Source: Rhizaria sp. SCN 62-66
Lineage: Eukaryota; Rhizaria, unplaced
NCBI GenBank assembly: GCA_001724265.1
Contig: MEDY01000447.1
Coordinates: 1-34,427, forward strand
Reading direction: 5' to 3'
Length of the DNA: 34,427 nt
Of this stretch, positions 1 through 13,500 are shown in pieces. The notes under the pieces are model-generated. The model was not told where the DNA came from. It did not search any database and worked only from the letters and a program-made list of their open reading frames with translations. A program made the translations under genes and the position numbers. Numbering within the stretch: position 1 is the stretch's first letter; each line of letters begins with the position of its first letter.

Positions 1-234
1 CTCAAAATCTCACTATCTTGGAAAGTACAAACTTAACCCCTGTGGGCAAGTCCGAGGTTTCTGCATGAAGAGCAAGTCGTAGAATTGTGTAAATGCACAT
101 TTAAAGAAGGGCAGTTAGTCCACATGTTGTCCACTGCCACCACTTCGTTCTAACAAACTGAATGTTCACTACATTTAACATCGTTGTCATAATAATTTTC
201 GATATCTTCATCATACATCATACTTAATTCATAA

Positions 235-815
235 ACACTATCATCACACAAAATCGCCGTCGTGTTTGTGCGCAAATTGTTAGCAATCTCACATTGTAGT
301 TGCGTCGAGCGCGGTCACAGCTACTCCGAACACGAGACACATGTCAACCACAATAAGTTTCCTTGGGTCATTCGGGCGTGGGCGTACGCATGGGAGCCCG
401 CTGAGATCAAGAAAGGACGACATTTTATGCGCAAGGTTCATTCGCCTGGTGTTGACACTGCTGTCAACTCAGCTAACGGCAACTTTCGCTTTGCACTCGA
501 AACAGCGGGCGGCATTCACACAGCAGAAACATCCCGCGATCATGGGAAGGAGATTATTGACGGTCTTGACAAGCATACTTTGTGGGTATTAAGTAGTACA
601 CTGTACAGTGTAACTGGTATAGTGATGATATGATTGCCAACTTGTTTTTTGATGGTCAACGCATGGATCTCTTTCCGCATGCACACCCACTTCTCACAAA
701 CGTTGCACAACCTGGTGATAGTATGCCACCGATCAACACAACGTCTTCACTTCAGGAGTGGATTGACGCGTTTGCGCGAGCAAACAAAATATCCATGACA
801 AGTATGTCGCTGTAG
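235..815 (+). other. unrecognised short open frames, possibly a degraded element or exon
   Basis: A frame open from 235 to its stop at 631-633 encodes about 130 residues. A second frame starts at the overlapping ATGA at 630 and runs to 815 (61 residues). Neither matches a family I can name. The first contains the peptide VERGHSYSEHETHV, which loosely recalls the RGHS-type motif in some animal and protist transposon-associated proteins; I treat that as a weak impression. The first frame's earliest ATG lies well inside it, so an intron or a pseudogene is possible. Codon composition is less GC-rich than in the giant genes. The two frames could be one coding sequence broken by a frameshift, or chance. 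Confidence 0.15.
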
Positions 816-849
816 CGAGAACGCTGAGAAGCATTACACACAGTGTGAC

Positions 850-863
850 CTTGCTTCGGCAAG
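850..863. repeat. short hairpin with TTCG loop
   Basis: The sequence CTTGCTTCGGCAAG forms a perfect 5-bp stem closed by C-G around a TTCG tetraloop, an unusually stable loop in RNA. It is about 360 bases beyond the stop of the minus giant gene and 54 bases from a second, longer palindrome. It may be a 3'-end RNA structure or chance. Confidence 0.4.
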
Positions 864-916
864 TCCAGAGGTTGAACCGTTGCTTCGGAATCACTTCGCC
901 CAAAATACCTTCAAAG

Positions 917-932
917 GCACGCCATGGCGTGC
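917..932. repeat. 16-bp perfect palindrome
   Basis: GCACGCCATGGCGTGC is identical to its own reverse complement. It is GC-rich inside an AT-rich spacer and flanked by AAAG and TTT. It could be a protein-binding dyad, or a transcript hairpin near the 3' end of a transcript. No function can be assigned. Confidence 0.5.
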
Positions 933-1220
933 TTTAACCCGAAAAATGTGACATACTGACCCACTCAACAGGTTCAATTTACAACAGCAAAAACAAAATA
1001 CTCATGAAGATGGAGATTAAATTGCGTATGAAGTGTATTGAGATTCACAAGTAACACTGCACGCAAGATCAAAAACATGCATAAATTGCGATTTAAACGA
1101 CAGATAATATTCTATTTCGAAAAATGACCAATGAATGATAAAGACATATGTTTAATGAACTAAAAGTACGAGCAAAAGAAATATTATTTCCAATCCTAAG
1201 TTGCGACTTCCGTTCGCCGC

Positions 1221-4200
1221 TTAGTTACTGATGTTGCTTCCACCGTTCTCAGTGTCAAGCTGCACCCAGTTGAGGAACTCCTTGCAGCCAACGAGTCCGT
1301 CACGGTCCGCATCCGCCGAGCGCATGAGACAGCCGGCCTCCACAGCCGCCGGGTCCACTGCCGCACTCACACTCACAGTGACGTTGCTGCCGACTGCAGG
1401 GGTGACCATGAGCAGGAGCGGGTCGCTGCGGTCAAGCGCGGCCGTGAGGGCCTTGCCAATCGGCGCTGTGAGTCCCAGAGCGCGCAGCAGACGCGCCACG
1501 TCGTCCTTCCGCAGCCACCCGCAGCCAGCCGAGTCAAACGCCGCGAACGCTTCAAGCGCGCCGCCGCGCCAGCGTCCCAGCGCCGCGCGCGCGAGACGGT
1601 CCAGCGCGTGCGCCAATAGCAAGCGGGCGGGGGTGCGCACCGAGAGGACCGTTTCGAGCGGAGTGCCCACGGGCGAGGTGCGCGCGCGGAGACGGCACTG
1701 CAGCGCCTGTGCAAAATGCAGAGCGCGCGCGCGCAGAGGCGCGGCGGCGAGAGCACGGACGAGCGAGGCCGTCTCGTCGACAGAGAAGAAGAAACGGTTG
1801 TCCAGGAAGCGCAGCGCATGGGCCGCGGTTGCGCCCTGTTCGCTGCGAGACCACACACCGACGGCTGCGTCGGCCAGCGAGCTAGCAACGACCGCGGTCG
1901 TCGCGCTCGCCGCAGGGGCGACACTGGTGTTGAAGTTGTGGCTCCAGGAGTCGAGAACTGACCCGTCGTCAAGCAGACGCACTGCCAGCGACACGCCCAG
2001 CAACGCGCCGTCATTGCCGCTGTTGTTGCCGATGTTGTTATTAGCGACGGCAGAGGCGAGGGACGCGAGCGAGCCGCTGTGGATTGCGCGGCGCAGACCG
2101 GCCGCTTCGGACAGCGTGAGCGCGACTAGACGCGATGACACGCACACCGCGCTATTGTCGCTCTCGCTACCGCGAGCACTTGCGTTGGGCACGGCGACCG
2201 TGCGGTGAGACGCGGAGAGCGATGCGCGCACAGACGACAACACTGCGGCGACAGAGGCGCGGGTGACGCTGCTCGCACCGGGCGCCGCGCGCGCCTGCAG
2301 CAGAGCAGCCTCAGTGTGCAGACCGGCGGACCGCAGGCTGGCCACGACTTCGCTGAGCGGGGCGCTGTCACAGTCAGCGCTCTTGTTCGCAACGTTCGCC
2401 GTATTGGCGTTGTTCGAGTGAGCGCGGGCGAGCATGGCGAAGACACGCACAAGATCCTCGCTCTCCTCTGTGTCAACATCAACGCATGCGTTGTCCTTTT
2501 CTTCGCTCTTGCTCTCATTCTTACTCTTATCCACCCCCTTGGTAGTCGCGGTGACACGAGAGGGAGCAGTGTTGGCGTGGAGGAGATGCCACTCCGCGAT
2601 GACGTGCACGTTGCGCAAGCGCGGCATCGTCGCACGGTCAAACAGCTGGCGTGGGTCGAAGAAATGGCGACTGTATAGCACAGAAGGCGGCAGCGCAAGC
2701 GGGGCCGCGTCACTGCCAGGCAGCTCAGCCTCGCTTGCACGGTAGAACGGATGCAGGAAATCATCCCGCTCGCTGACGCCATCACTGTTATTGCTGCTGA
2801 CGACAACAGCGGCAGTGGGCTTGGCGTCGGCGGAGCCGTCCTTGGCTTCGTCAGCGCCTGCGTGAGCGACACTGGTGATGGGCGGAGGGCCCACGCTGGT
2901 GAGGGGCGGGGGTCCGCCGCCGCTACTATTGAGAGGCGGAGGGCCACTGGCAGCGAGGTTAAACGTAAACGTGGGCTGCTCGTCATCGTCATCGCTGTTG
3001 TCGGCGACAAATGCGCTGCCAGTCGAAGCCTTGATCGCAGGCGCCGCCGCAGCAGCCTTGTCGGTGACAGCATACTGAGACGCACAGTCCTCAGCGGACG
3101 CAAGAGAGACAATGGTGCCAGCCGCCGGCCCCTCCGGGCGGAACAGCGCAGCCAGCGGCCAGGCCTTGGTCTCAGCGTTGAGCGCGAAAGAGAACTGCAG
3201 CATACTGTGCTGCACGGCCTGCTCCTCGACTTCAACCTCTTGCTCATTGACCATCTCCTGCTCCAGGCGGTCCACCTGCATCTTTCCAGCGCCCGCAGCC
3301 TCTAGCGCGCGCACTGCACGCGCGAAACTGCGCGCCCACTGCCGCGAGACAAGCTCGCGCGCGTTGGCAACAACCATCTTGTGCGCCATTGCACGAACAC
3401 GCGCGTCGACGCTCTCTCCGATCTCATCATCGTTCGGCACTCTCAGCTCGGCGCCGAGACCGATCTTGCCAGCCAGATCGGTGTCCGCGGCGGCGGCCTC
3501 GCGGCGCAGCACGGCCGCCAGCGACAGCGGCTGCGGGACGGCAGTCTCAAGCCCGTGCACGATCGGCTCCTTGAAGAACTGCAGACGCGCGGGCGCGTGT
3601 GACAGCTGCGGTGGCCCGTCCGCAGGCAGCATTGAGCGGACAACGATGCGGCGGACTGACTCGCGTGCGGCGTACTTGCAGTGCTGTACGAATTGCACGC
3701 GCTCAGCGTTGGCGGCGTTGACGAGTGACCACGCCATGACGTCGTTCGGGGTCACGCCCTCAGCACTCGCCACAGCAGTCGTCGACACGCTGGTGCTACG
3801 CTCTTCGCTGCTGGAGGCGTTTGTGGTGGCGAGACGAATCAAACGTGCGAGCTCAGGCACGACGAGTACGACAGCGCGCTGACCGGTGGCGATGCCACGC
3901 ATGCGGTAGGCGCCCTGGGAGTAGTCACGCAGAGTGAGGTCCTTGCCCAGCGTGATCGCAGCGACGGCGTTCGGAGCCTGAGAACGTTAGAAAAAACAAA
4001 GAAAAATAAGATACATGAGAACACGTTTTTGATTTAATATGAAGTTCAAGGAATACTATTTAATTCAACGAATATATGGAGAGTTAGCAAAAGTGAGAGC
4101 GTACCTGGCTGATGTCGATACCAACAGTGTGAACCTGGTCATAGAACGTGAACCGACGCTCCGCAGGCAGACCGCACTGCGCAAGCGGGATCACAGGCCT

Positions 4201-5585
4201 GCGGCCGTGGCGGTCCGCGCCACGCAGCATCACACGCGGCGAGTCGTCAGCGCCGATGAAGACGACACCGTCGACGTGTGTGAGGCCGTGTGTGAGAAGG
4301 TAAGCCGCGACCTGCTCGTTAGTTAAGCCGGTGACGAGCGCACCGGTGTCAATCAGCGCATGGAACGCGTCCGCGCCAGTGGCCGTCGCGATACGGCGGA
4401 GCACCGAGGCGACTGTCCAGTCCGCAGGCAGCGCGAGCGTGGAGACAACAGCGGGGTCACATAGTGTCGACACGATCATGCCTTCAGAGCCGCGCTCAAA
4501 GTGGCAGCGGCCGAGCGCCACGGGTAGCATATCCGACGGCGTGCCGGAGAAGCCGATGCAGTGGTCAAACACGGCGCCCGAGCCCAAGTCAAAGCCAGCA
4601 GCGGAGAGGTTAGTTTCCTGGCGCCGCATAACTTCGGGGAACACGTGCCGCAGCAGGTAGTGCTCGACGACAGCGGGTACGCGTGCTAGTAACGCGTGGA
4701 CCGCGGAGAGCTGTGCGGGGTCACCGGGCTGCACACCCGCGAGCGCGAACGGCACGGCTTCGTCGGGCACCGCAGCGAGGGACGGGTAAACGCGGCGGCG
4801 CACAAGGGCGGCGCGAACCCACGAGTCGAATAGCACCGCCGAAGGACGCAGCGAGTCGGGGCCGAGCTCGCGCGCCACATCAGCCTTAAGACGGACGAGA
4901 ACACGGCGGAGGTCAGCGCGGCGGACACCTTGGATGAGGTAGGCCATCGCGGTCAGCCCGGCGAGCACGTCTGGATGCGCGAACTCGGACGACGGCATCG
5001 GCGCGTCTTTACCGGCGTACGGCACGGCCGTGAGAGCACGGGAGCGTGGTTGGTGCGGGTGCGCTGCGAGGTACGCCGGTGAAAGCAGACCGTACGTGAC
5101 GCGGTTCACCTTACCGAGCGAGTGCGGGAGGAAGCTCAGCAGCCAGTCACGCGCGAGGTTCACCAGGGACAGCTGCTCACCGGTCAGAGCGGCCGCCACA
5201 CTCGCGGCGGGCTCGACCGCGGGGGACAGAGAGCGCGACTGGAGATACTCGAGCAGGCTGTCCTGCGACTCATCGCTGCCGTTATCACCGGTGCCGGTGG
5301 TCGCGGACTTATTAGGCGCGACGCGGATGCCGTTGGCACGCAGGAACAGCCGCATCCAGCGCGCGAGCAACGGCAGCAGGCGTGCAGCGTAGAACGAATT
5401 ATCCAGCAGCACCAAGTGCGGGCGACGCAGCAGCGCGCGCGCGGAGAGGCCGTCGGCGAGCGCTGCGATGAGTTCAAACAGCAGCGTCTGGCCGTCAGTG
5501 GTCAGAGCGAGGTGGTTGCCCGCGGCAGTGCCCACAGTGACCGCCGCTGCAGTGCTCTTGCTGCTGTTGTTGTTGCCAGAGTTGC

Positions 5586-5619
<34 letters not shown>

Positions 5620-8600
5620 GCTGTTGTTGTTGTTGTTGTTGCTAGTGCGCTGAAGAGCAGAGGAAAGCGCGTCGACGAGCACGAGCGGGACCTGCCAGCG
5701 CGCGGGCGCAGGCTGGAGCTCGCGCTTAGCACCGACGGGGAAGTTGAGCTCGGACTTGAGAGGATGCAGCAGCACGTCAACTTCGTCCATGACCAGGCGA
5801 CTGCAGCGCAACTGCAGCAGCAGCGTCTGCAGCTGCTTCAGGGCGGCCGCAAGCGTGCGCAGCTGAAGCGCAGTGTACGGGAACCAGCGGCACAACCATT
5901 CGCACTCGGACAACTGCGAGACAGGCGAACCAAGCAGAGTCGAGGCTGTCTTAGCGGCCGCGGCGTCGAGCTGCGCTGTGTCATCAGCGGACATGCCCTG
6001 GTTGAGCATGTGCTGGCGTGCGGCCACAGTCGCGAGATCGCTCATCGCAGCCGTGACTTCGACAGCCTTGAGCAGGACGGACTTAAGTGTGACGTCAGTG
6101 CACACAACAACACCGCCGGCGCGGGAAGATTCGCGCAGTTGCTCCACGAGCTGTTGCAGCACAGGCGAGACGCTCGCGCGCGCGGGGCTGGGCAGCTTGG
6201 CCAGAATGAAATCGGGCGGTGTGGCATTGTTATTGCTGTTAGAGTCAGTGGAAGGCGGAGGGATGATCTTCTCAGCGCGGAGCCGCGTGACAACAAACCC
6301 AAACCGTTGGCCACGGAGCGAGGCGGCGTACTTCGTCATCCACTGCTCGGAGCGGCGCAGCAGCGCTGTGGCAGGCTGGTCTTCGTCGACTGCGCCGAGA
6401 CCCATGATGCCGCCCATGTCACGCTGGAACGAGAACGTGGAGACGGGCACGGAGAAGAGAGCGGTGAAGCGGGAGCGGAGCACAGCGGTGGACATGGGGA
6501 GAAGCGCGGTGGGGACAGCGTTGACAGTGCACGGCAGCAGCTTATCATCGTCGTCCTCCTCCTCTTCCTCCTCGTCGTCGTCATCGTCCTTATCAGAGCT
6601 CTTCTCGGAGCCAGAGTCAAGGTCTGAGAACGAGTCGGAGTCGGATTCCTTGGCGTCAGACCCGTCGTCGTCACTGTTACTGCGGTCACTCATCCGCTCA
6701 GTGCTAGCCTTCTCATCATTGTCGCCATCATCGATATTGTTGTTATCGTCATCATCGCACATCATGCAGTCCTCAGCCTTCTTCGCAGCAGCAACAGCAG
6801 CAGTCGAGTTCGACTTAGCCTCCGCAACAACATCGTTGTCATCATCAGCGTTGTTGTCGTGCTTGAGCGGCTTTGCCTTGATCGTCTTCGCGCGCGTCAT
6901 CACATTCTGCGACGTGAACACCAGCATCACCAGCGGGCCCACCACTGTCGTCTTGCCAGCACCCATGAGCATCTGATGCACCGAATTGCGCAGCGTATGC
7001 AGCCCCGTCTTGCTGTGCAGCTGCTTCCAGCCAGGCAGCACCGGCGCAGCCACGGGGCTCACGCCCGCGCGCGCCTGCACGTCGGCCTGGGTCGCGAGCA
7101 TCGCGCGCACGACACTGTTGCCATCGTACTGATCGCCCGTTGATGTCGGCAGCGTGCGCACTGCGCAGGCGAGCACCACACGCCAGCCGCGGGGCGCGCT
7201 CTCACAGGGCGCGAGCGCGGCCGCACGGTGTGACACTGCAGGCAGCAAACGCGGCGCACTCAGCGCGCTCATCACGCCGGTGCCCGCGCTGTTGCCGCCG
7301 CTGGAGCCTGTGTCGAGACCGACGACGGCGACGGAAGTGGCAGGCGCGGGGCGGTTCACTGCGGGCAGCGCCTTCGCCGGGGCCGCGATGAAAGACCGCA
7401 CGAGCTCAACCTGGCCACGGCGTAGGACGATGTCGAAGCAGTACTCAAACGCCAGGAAACGCGGGTCATACACCACCGTATCGCGGCGCGTCAGGCCTTC
7501 GTGTGCGCCGTTGGCGATCGCAGCGGCGCCCGCGGCCACGGCGGCGGCGTCGGCGCAGGCGGCGTTGGCGTAGAAGCGGCCCGTCGTGAGCAAAGTCGCC
7601 AGAGACTGCGTCTGCTGTGCCAGCGCGAGCAGCGCCGCGGGTGCCAGAAGCGGGCCGTCAGCGGGTGCGCCGGCGGGTGCACCGGCTGCTGCTGTGGCAA
7701 GAGTGCGGGCGCGGAGCACGAGAGCCGGCGGCGCGGGTTGCAGCGAGGCTGGGATGGAGTTGAACACAGCGCTGATGGCACCGTTGCGCGCGAGCGCCTG
7801 TGCGACTGAGCGCGCGGCCTGGAGTGCGCGGTACAGCAGCGCAGTGCGGTTCACCCGTAGCATGTACACGGCGAGCACGGACATCACCTGCGCCGCGCCC
7901 TCAGTGTCGTCGAACCGGCGCGCGAGGGCGGGCAGCAGCATCGCGTTGGGCCCTTCACCCGTGGTGGACATGAGACCTTGGATGAGGTCGTTCACGCGCA
8001 GTGTCGCGCCGCCGAGAGCAAGGCGGCGCAGCTGCTCTTCGCGCTGCTTCTTATCGTCGTACAGCACAAACCGCTGCGCGACAAGCCCGATCATCACGCC
8101 GGTCATATCGCGCACCAGCGACCACACCGCGGCCTCACGTGCGCGCTCACGGGCCGCCGCGGCGCCAGCGCGGACGGCGGCGACCGCGGCGAGGATGCCG
8201 GCGCGGCGGCGCTCGGTGGCCGCGCGTGCCTGGAGCTTAGAGCGCGCGTTGAGCAGAGGGCCGACGAGGTCGAAGCGGCGTGACGCCTCGTGAGTGCGGA
8301 TTTGGGACTCGACGTGCGCGAGACAGCGCAGTGTCTCTGTGAGGCCGCGCGTGCACTTACTCTCCTCAGCACACTGACTGACAGTCGCACTCTTATTCGC
8401 AACAGGAGGAGGAGCGACGTAGCCGGGGAGATCGCGGACATCACCGTCACCGCGGATACTAAGTCCGAGTGCGAGATACGCGTCAACCGCCGCGGGCGTG
8501 CACAGTGGACGCCCGTCGCCACAGTCATCCACGACGTTTTCAGCACTAGCGGCGCGCTCGCACAGACGCGCGGACACACGTGCCCACTCGCGGATCCTCA

Positions 8601-10489
8601 CCGCGCTGCCGTCATCAAAGCGCGACAGCGGCAGCGGGGCGAATAGAGCCATGGCGGCCGCGTGGCCAGTCGTCGCAATAACGACGGGGCCGACAGTGCG
8701 GGTTTCGTCCTCGGCCAGCGCGGCCTCCGCGGCGGCGACGGCGGCTTCGAAGCGGCCGCCCGTGCCAGCGAGCCTGAGCGCCACTGCACGCGTGCGCAGA
8801 GGGTGGTTCTCAGCCAGCGCGCTCGAGTCGAGCAAGTTGGGATTGCCGCAAAGCGCTTGGCGCATCGTCACTCGCAGAGTCTCACGGATCGTGTGCAGTG
8901 AGCTGTCAAACAGCGCGGCCGCGCCGGGCACGCGGAGCCGTTGCGACCACTCAGCGGACCACTGCGCTGCGGTGAGCCCGGGGCGAGCGAGCACTGCGTC
9001 GACGAGCTGCGTCATCGTCAGCAGGGCAGGGCCCGCGGTGTTGGCTGCAGAGAGCAGAGACTCAGGCTCCGACGCCGCTGCCGCAGCCTCGGCAGCGATT
9101 GAGCGCGCGAGAATGCGGGCTGAGCGCGAGCCCGCGGCCGAGGCGCCAGAGAGCGAACGTGTCAGCAGAGCCGCCGGGTCAAGAGACGCAGACTGCAGAC
9201 TGAGCGAGCGGTTCATCGACGGTGCGCGCTCCAGCGAGGGCGCTGCAACCGCAGCAGCCGACTTGGTGATATCGATGTCGACGTCGGTGTCAATCATCGG
9301 TGCAGGCCCGGCAGAGAGCGTCGCAACCGCTGAGTCGCCACCGCCGAGGGACTCGGTCGGCGTGCCCTCGGCCAGCGGGCGGAAGCTCAGGCGGTTCGCA
9401 GCCCACTCGAGGAAGATCCGCGCGCGCGACGTGTAGCTCGCGTCCTTGCGCAGAAGTTCCTTCAGCGACCCCACGAGCGCGCTGAGCCGCTGCGCAGCCG
9501 CCGCAGCGGTCGTGGTTGTCAGAGTGCCCGACTGGAGCTCGGACAGCAGTGCGAGAAGCTCAGGCACGACGGGACGCGCCGCGCAGCGAGTCTGGCGCTG
9601 GTGAAGCTCGTAGTCGCGGCGGATGCGGCCGAGCATGCCCTGCGCCTGTGGGGACGCGAATGCGGAGTGACCGTTTAAGTCAAATGGCAACGCTGCAGCA
9701 GCACTGTTGCTCTTGCCAGTTCCAGACTGCGACTGTGCCTGAGAAGTGAGGAGCTTGACGTGCTCATCAAGGTTCGCTGCGAAAAGCGGCTGTGTGAACA
9801 GACACTCGAGCTCAGCAGGCGCGATACGCAAGTGCGGCGGCAGCAAATCAAGCGAGATATACCTCTCGGCGAGCGAGCGGTCAACCTGCACCCTGCGTGG
9901 AGGCAACGACACCGCAAACGAGTACATATCACGGTCTTGCTGGAAGCGCGGGGGTTCCATCGCGGGCTTCACCCAGTTCTTACCCGTCACCAAGGAGCGG
10001 CCTGCAGAGCACACGCCGTCGAAGTACTTCGCGATGAACGTGCCGGGCGCGCGGATCGCGGTGCCCTTGACGAGACGCGGCCGCATGAGCGCGAAATCGA
10101 GCTGATGTTGCAGTACCGAGGGCTCTGACGCGAGTTTCGTGATTGGCGCAGAGGCGACGGCGGCCGGGGAGGTGCGCATGCGTACCTCAGCCGTCGTGCG
10201 CGCTGACGAAGTGATATTGCGCAGTTTGTTCTCGAGATCGTCCAGTGCACCGGCGACGGCCTGGTCGCGCAGGCGGCGGCTCTCCAGCAGATCCGCGACA
10301 AGCGTGATAGAGGGCTCGCGGAAGGTCGCACACTCCAGAGGCGTCCGCGTCTTATAAACACAGATCTGGGCAGCGGCGGTGCTGGAGCCCGCCAGCGGCG
10401 TCGCGGGGCGCTGCGGGATCGCGAGCTCAATCACATCCTCCGGTGCAACACTCGCCGGCGCAGCAGCGAGAATGCGCGCGCACTCAGCA

Positions 10490-10522
<33 letters not shown>

Positions 10523-13500
10523 TCGACTGTGGCGGTGGAGCGGGCCGGGTCCTCTTGCGGGTTTTGAGCGTAAAACTCATCGCGAGCCTTCTCCCACAGC
10601 TCGCGGTTGAACTTAGCGTTCTTGATCTTCACGTTAAGGAAGATGCGCTCGACGCGCCACTGGTCAATAAGCTCAAACCGATCGTGCTCCAGCTTCGCCC
10701 GCATCTCCGCCTCCACCGTGACCAACAGCTTCTCCACAGTAACGGCGTCGGCGGCCTGGACACGGCGGGCCGCAATCGCGTTCTCCGCCTGCCAAGCCGC
10801 CGTCGCAAGGATGCCGAACGAAAGGAACTTACCAGAGTACGACGCCATGCGGCCCATGCCTGTCTCGCGCATAAACTGCCACTGCACTAGCAACGACGCC
10901 AGCGCAACGCCTTCGTCAGACGGGCAGACGGGTTGCGAGTCGCTCTTGGACAGGATCGCGAAATCCTCAAGCCCTCGCAGTTCTAGCGGAGTATACGGCT
11001 CGCGTCGGGCACGCTTCGCCTTGAGACGCAGCAGACGCGCCTCACGCTGCTCAAACGTCTCCTTCTTCTTCTCGTCATCCTTGTTGCCGCTCTCAGAAGC
11101 GTCCGCGTCCGCGGCGGCGTCACTGTCAATCATATCCCCAGCAGTGGGCGTGGCAGAGGCAGCGCGAGCGGCACGGCGCTCAGCGCGCGCGGCGAGCAGT
11201 GCGGCACGACGTTGAGCGCGCGCGGCCGGCGTCTCATACAGCACAGGCTGGCGCGTGCCCTGTAGCAGCTCGACCAGGAAGAAGAAACCGAGGCGTTCAC
11301 CAGAACCTTCCATACTGTCCTTGATGGCGCGGTTAATGAGCGCGACGAGCTGCGGGCCACGCAGTTGCGAGCGCCGCGGCCGCTCGTAACAGATCGAGTT
11401 GTACCAGGAGACTTCACCATCGCCGCGGTAAAAACGCGTGTAGACGGGCTCTTGGATGTTGTACCAGCTGAGCCACGGCGTGATGCTGCCGAGGTTGACT
11501 GGCCCCGGCACGCGCGCTAAAGAGCACGCAGAGAGCTGGCCCACAGGGTCAGACACGTCAGACAGCCCGTGCGACGCGATACGGCGCACACCATCCTCCT
11601 CGACAACGTCATCGCGGGACTTATCGGCAGAGAACACGCCTACTTCGCGCTGCAGCAGCGGGGTTGTGAAGAGCGTCATCTGCGTCGTGTCCGCAAGCGT
11701 CGCGCGGCGACGGCAAATAGCGCCGTCTGCGCCTGCGTAGTACACGAAGTCAGCGGCGGCGCGCACGGCTTCAGCGACAACAGCGTACTTGGTATCGACG
11801 AGCGCCACGTCCTTGTGAAACTTATGCGGTGCGAAATCGTCGCTCTGCGAGGCCTGCGTGTTAAGAATGCTGGCCCAGCAGCGGATTTCACGCGGCAACG
11901 GCTCCGTGCGCCTGTCCTGCGCGTCTTGCAGCATCTCCAACAGCGCCGACCGGTCGCGAAGATCGATCTGACACGGCACCGAGACCTGACCAATCTTGCT
12001 CGCATACTCGACGGCATCGCTCATGACATCGTAGGCGGCGTCGGTGTCCACGCCCTTGCCAGTCTCCACGTCCGACGTACGCCATTCGACGCGGTCGGGG
12101 CACGACGCGAGCCGCAGCTGCAGCTGAATGCGCACGGCGGCGGCGTCCGGATGTGAGTCGCCCAGTGACGCCTCGACTTGCTTGAACATGAAAGCGTCCT
12201 CGAGCTCCAGCGCGGTGTCCACGTGCACAGCAGAGGCGAGCGCGAATGCCTCAGCGTAGCACCGGTGCAGCAGGCGCAGTGTGAGCAAGTACGCCAGCGG
12301 CCCCGCACCGGCGGACAGCGGCAGCGACACGCGCGTGAGAGACGTGTGCACTGGGTAGAGGTAAAACCGCGCCTTCACAGCATCCTGCCAGTCCGCGTGG
12401 TCACGCTGCTGCTCCAAGTCCGCGGTCAGCGGACTCACGCGCACCTCAGGCCGCACGACGGGGTAGTTGGGCACGAGCAAGAAGAACGCGTTGACAGCGT
12501 CTTGCATGAGCAGCGCATGCGGAAGACCCATGAAAAGCGGGGCAAGCTCATACGACCGCACATCCGAGACGTAGAGATTCGCGTGGTCACGGGAGTACAG
12601 CCGCGCGCGTCCACCCACTTCGCGCACATCGAGCGAGAGACCCAGTCGCGGGAGCCAGACCGTATCAAGCCGCAAACGCGCCACGGCCGCGGCCGCCGCG
12701 AGCGCGGAGGAGTCGAGCGCGCAGTCAAGCAACCCCGCCGTGAGCGACAGCGGCGCAGTGCCAGCCGCGAGCGCGGCGGTGCGCGAGGCGGCAGAGAGCA
12801 AAAACGGCGAGACATCGAGCTCAGCGGGGGGAGTCGCCCACACGAGCGCGTGCGAGAGGTCTTCCACGCGCGTCACCACATCCGCCAGCCGGCCCAGCGG
12901 GGAGCCGGGGATGGTGGCCGAGAGGTTGACCAGCAGTCGCACCGATGCGCTGGCGTTGGCACCATGCGTCACCGCGTCGCCAGCAGTGGCTGCGATGTCG
13001 ACTGGGTGCGGGATCCGGTACACAAGGGCACCGGTACGGCCGAGCGCGCGGAGAAACTCAAGCGGACGGTCAACGCTGTTCCTGCTGTTAGAAGCGATGT
13101 CGTCGGGGAGACGACAGGGCTTGACCAGGACACCGAAGCGCCACTGCGGGAGCGCGGCGTTGGCGGCAGTGGGCACACCGCGCAGGCAAAAGTCCTCAAG
13201 CGAGAGTGAAAAGTGGAACTTCTCAAGCAGAACCGCGGGCAACAGGCCGTTAAGCGCAAATTTAGGCACGAAAAGCGTCGAGCCAGCGGGCGCCCATGCC
13301 CACGAGCCCACCAACGCGGCGGGAGGGCCGGCAGACTGGCGGACAACGACAAGCGAGCCGTTGCGGTCCGCCGCCGCAGCGGGGTTGCCGCGCGCGAAGC
13401 GGTTCGTCTCAGTGAAAAAGCGTGTGCGCTTGCGAGGCTTGCTCTTGTTGCCCGCGTCATCCGCGGCGTCGGCGCTGCCCGAGCACGCGTCGGCCGCGAA

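Larger units (their letters stand above)
1..1220. other. AT-rich spacer downstream of the minus giant gene
   Basis: This stretch is much AT-richer than the adjoining coding sequence and holds no gene I can recognise. It contains the 3' flank of the minus-strand giant gene, whose TAA stop is at 1221-1223. It also contains two short plus-strand open frames (235-815) and two compact dyads (850-863, 917-932). I see no canonical AATAAA signal in the roughly 300 bases after the stop, read on the minus strand. I see no convincing tRNA cloverleaf. Confidence 0.6.
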
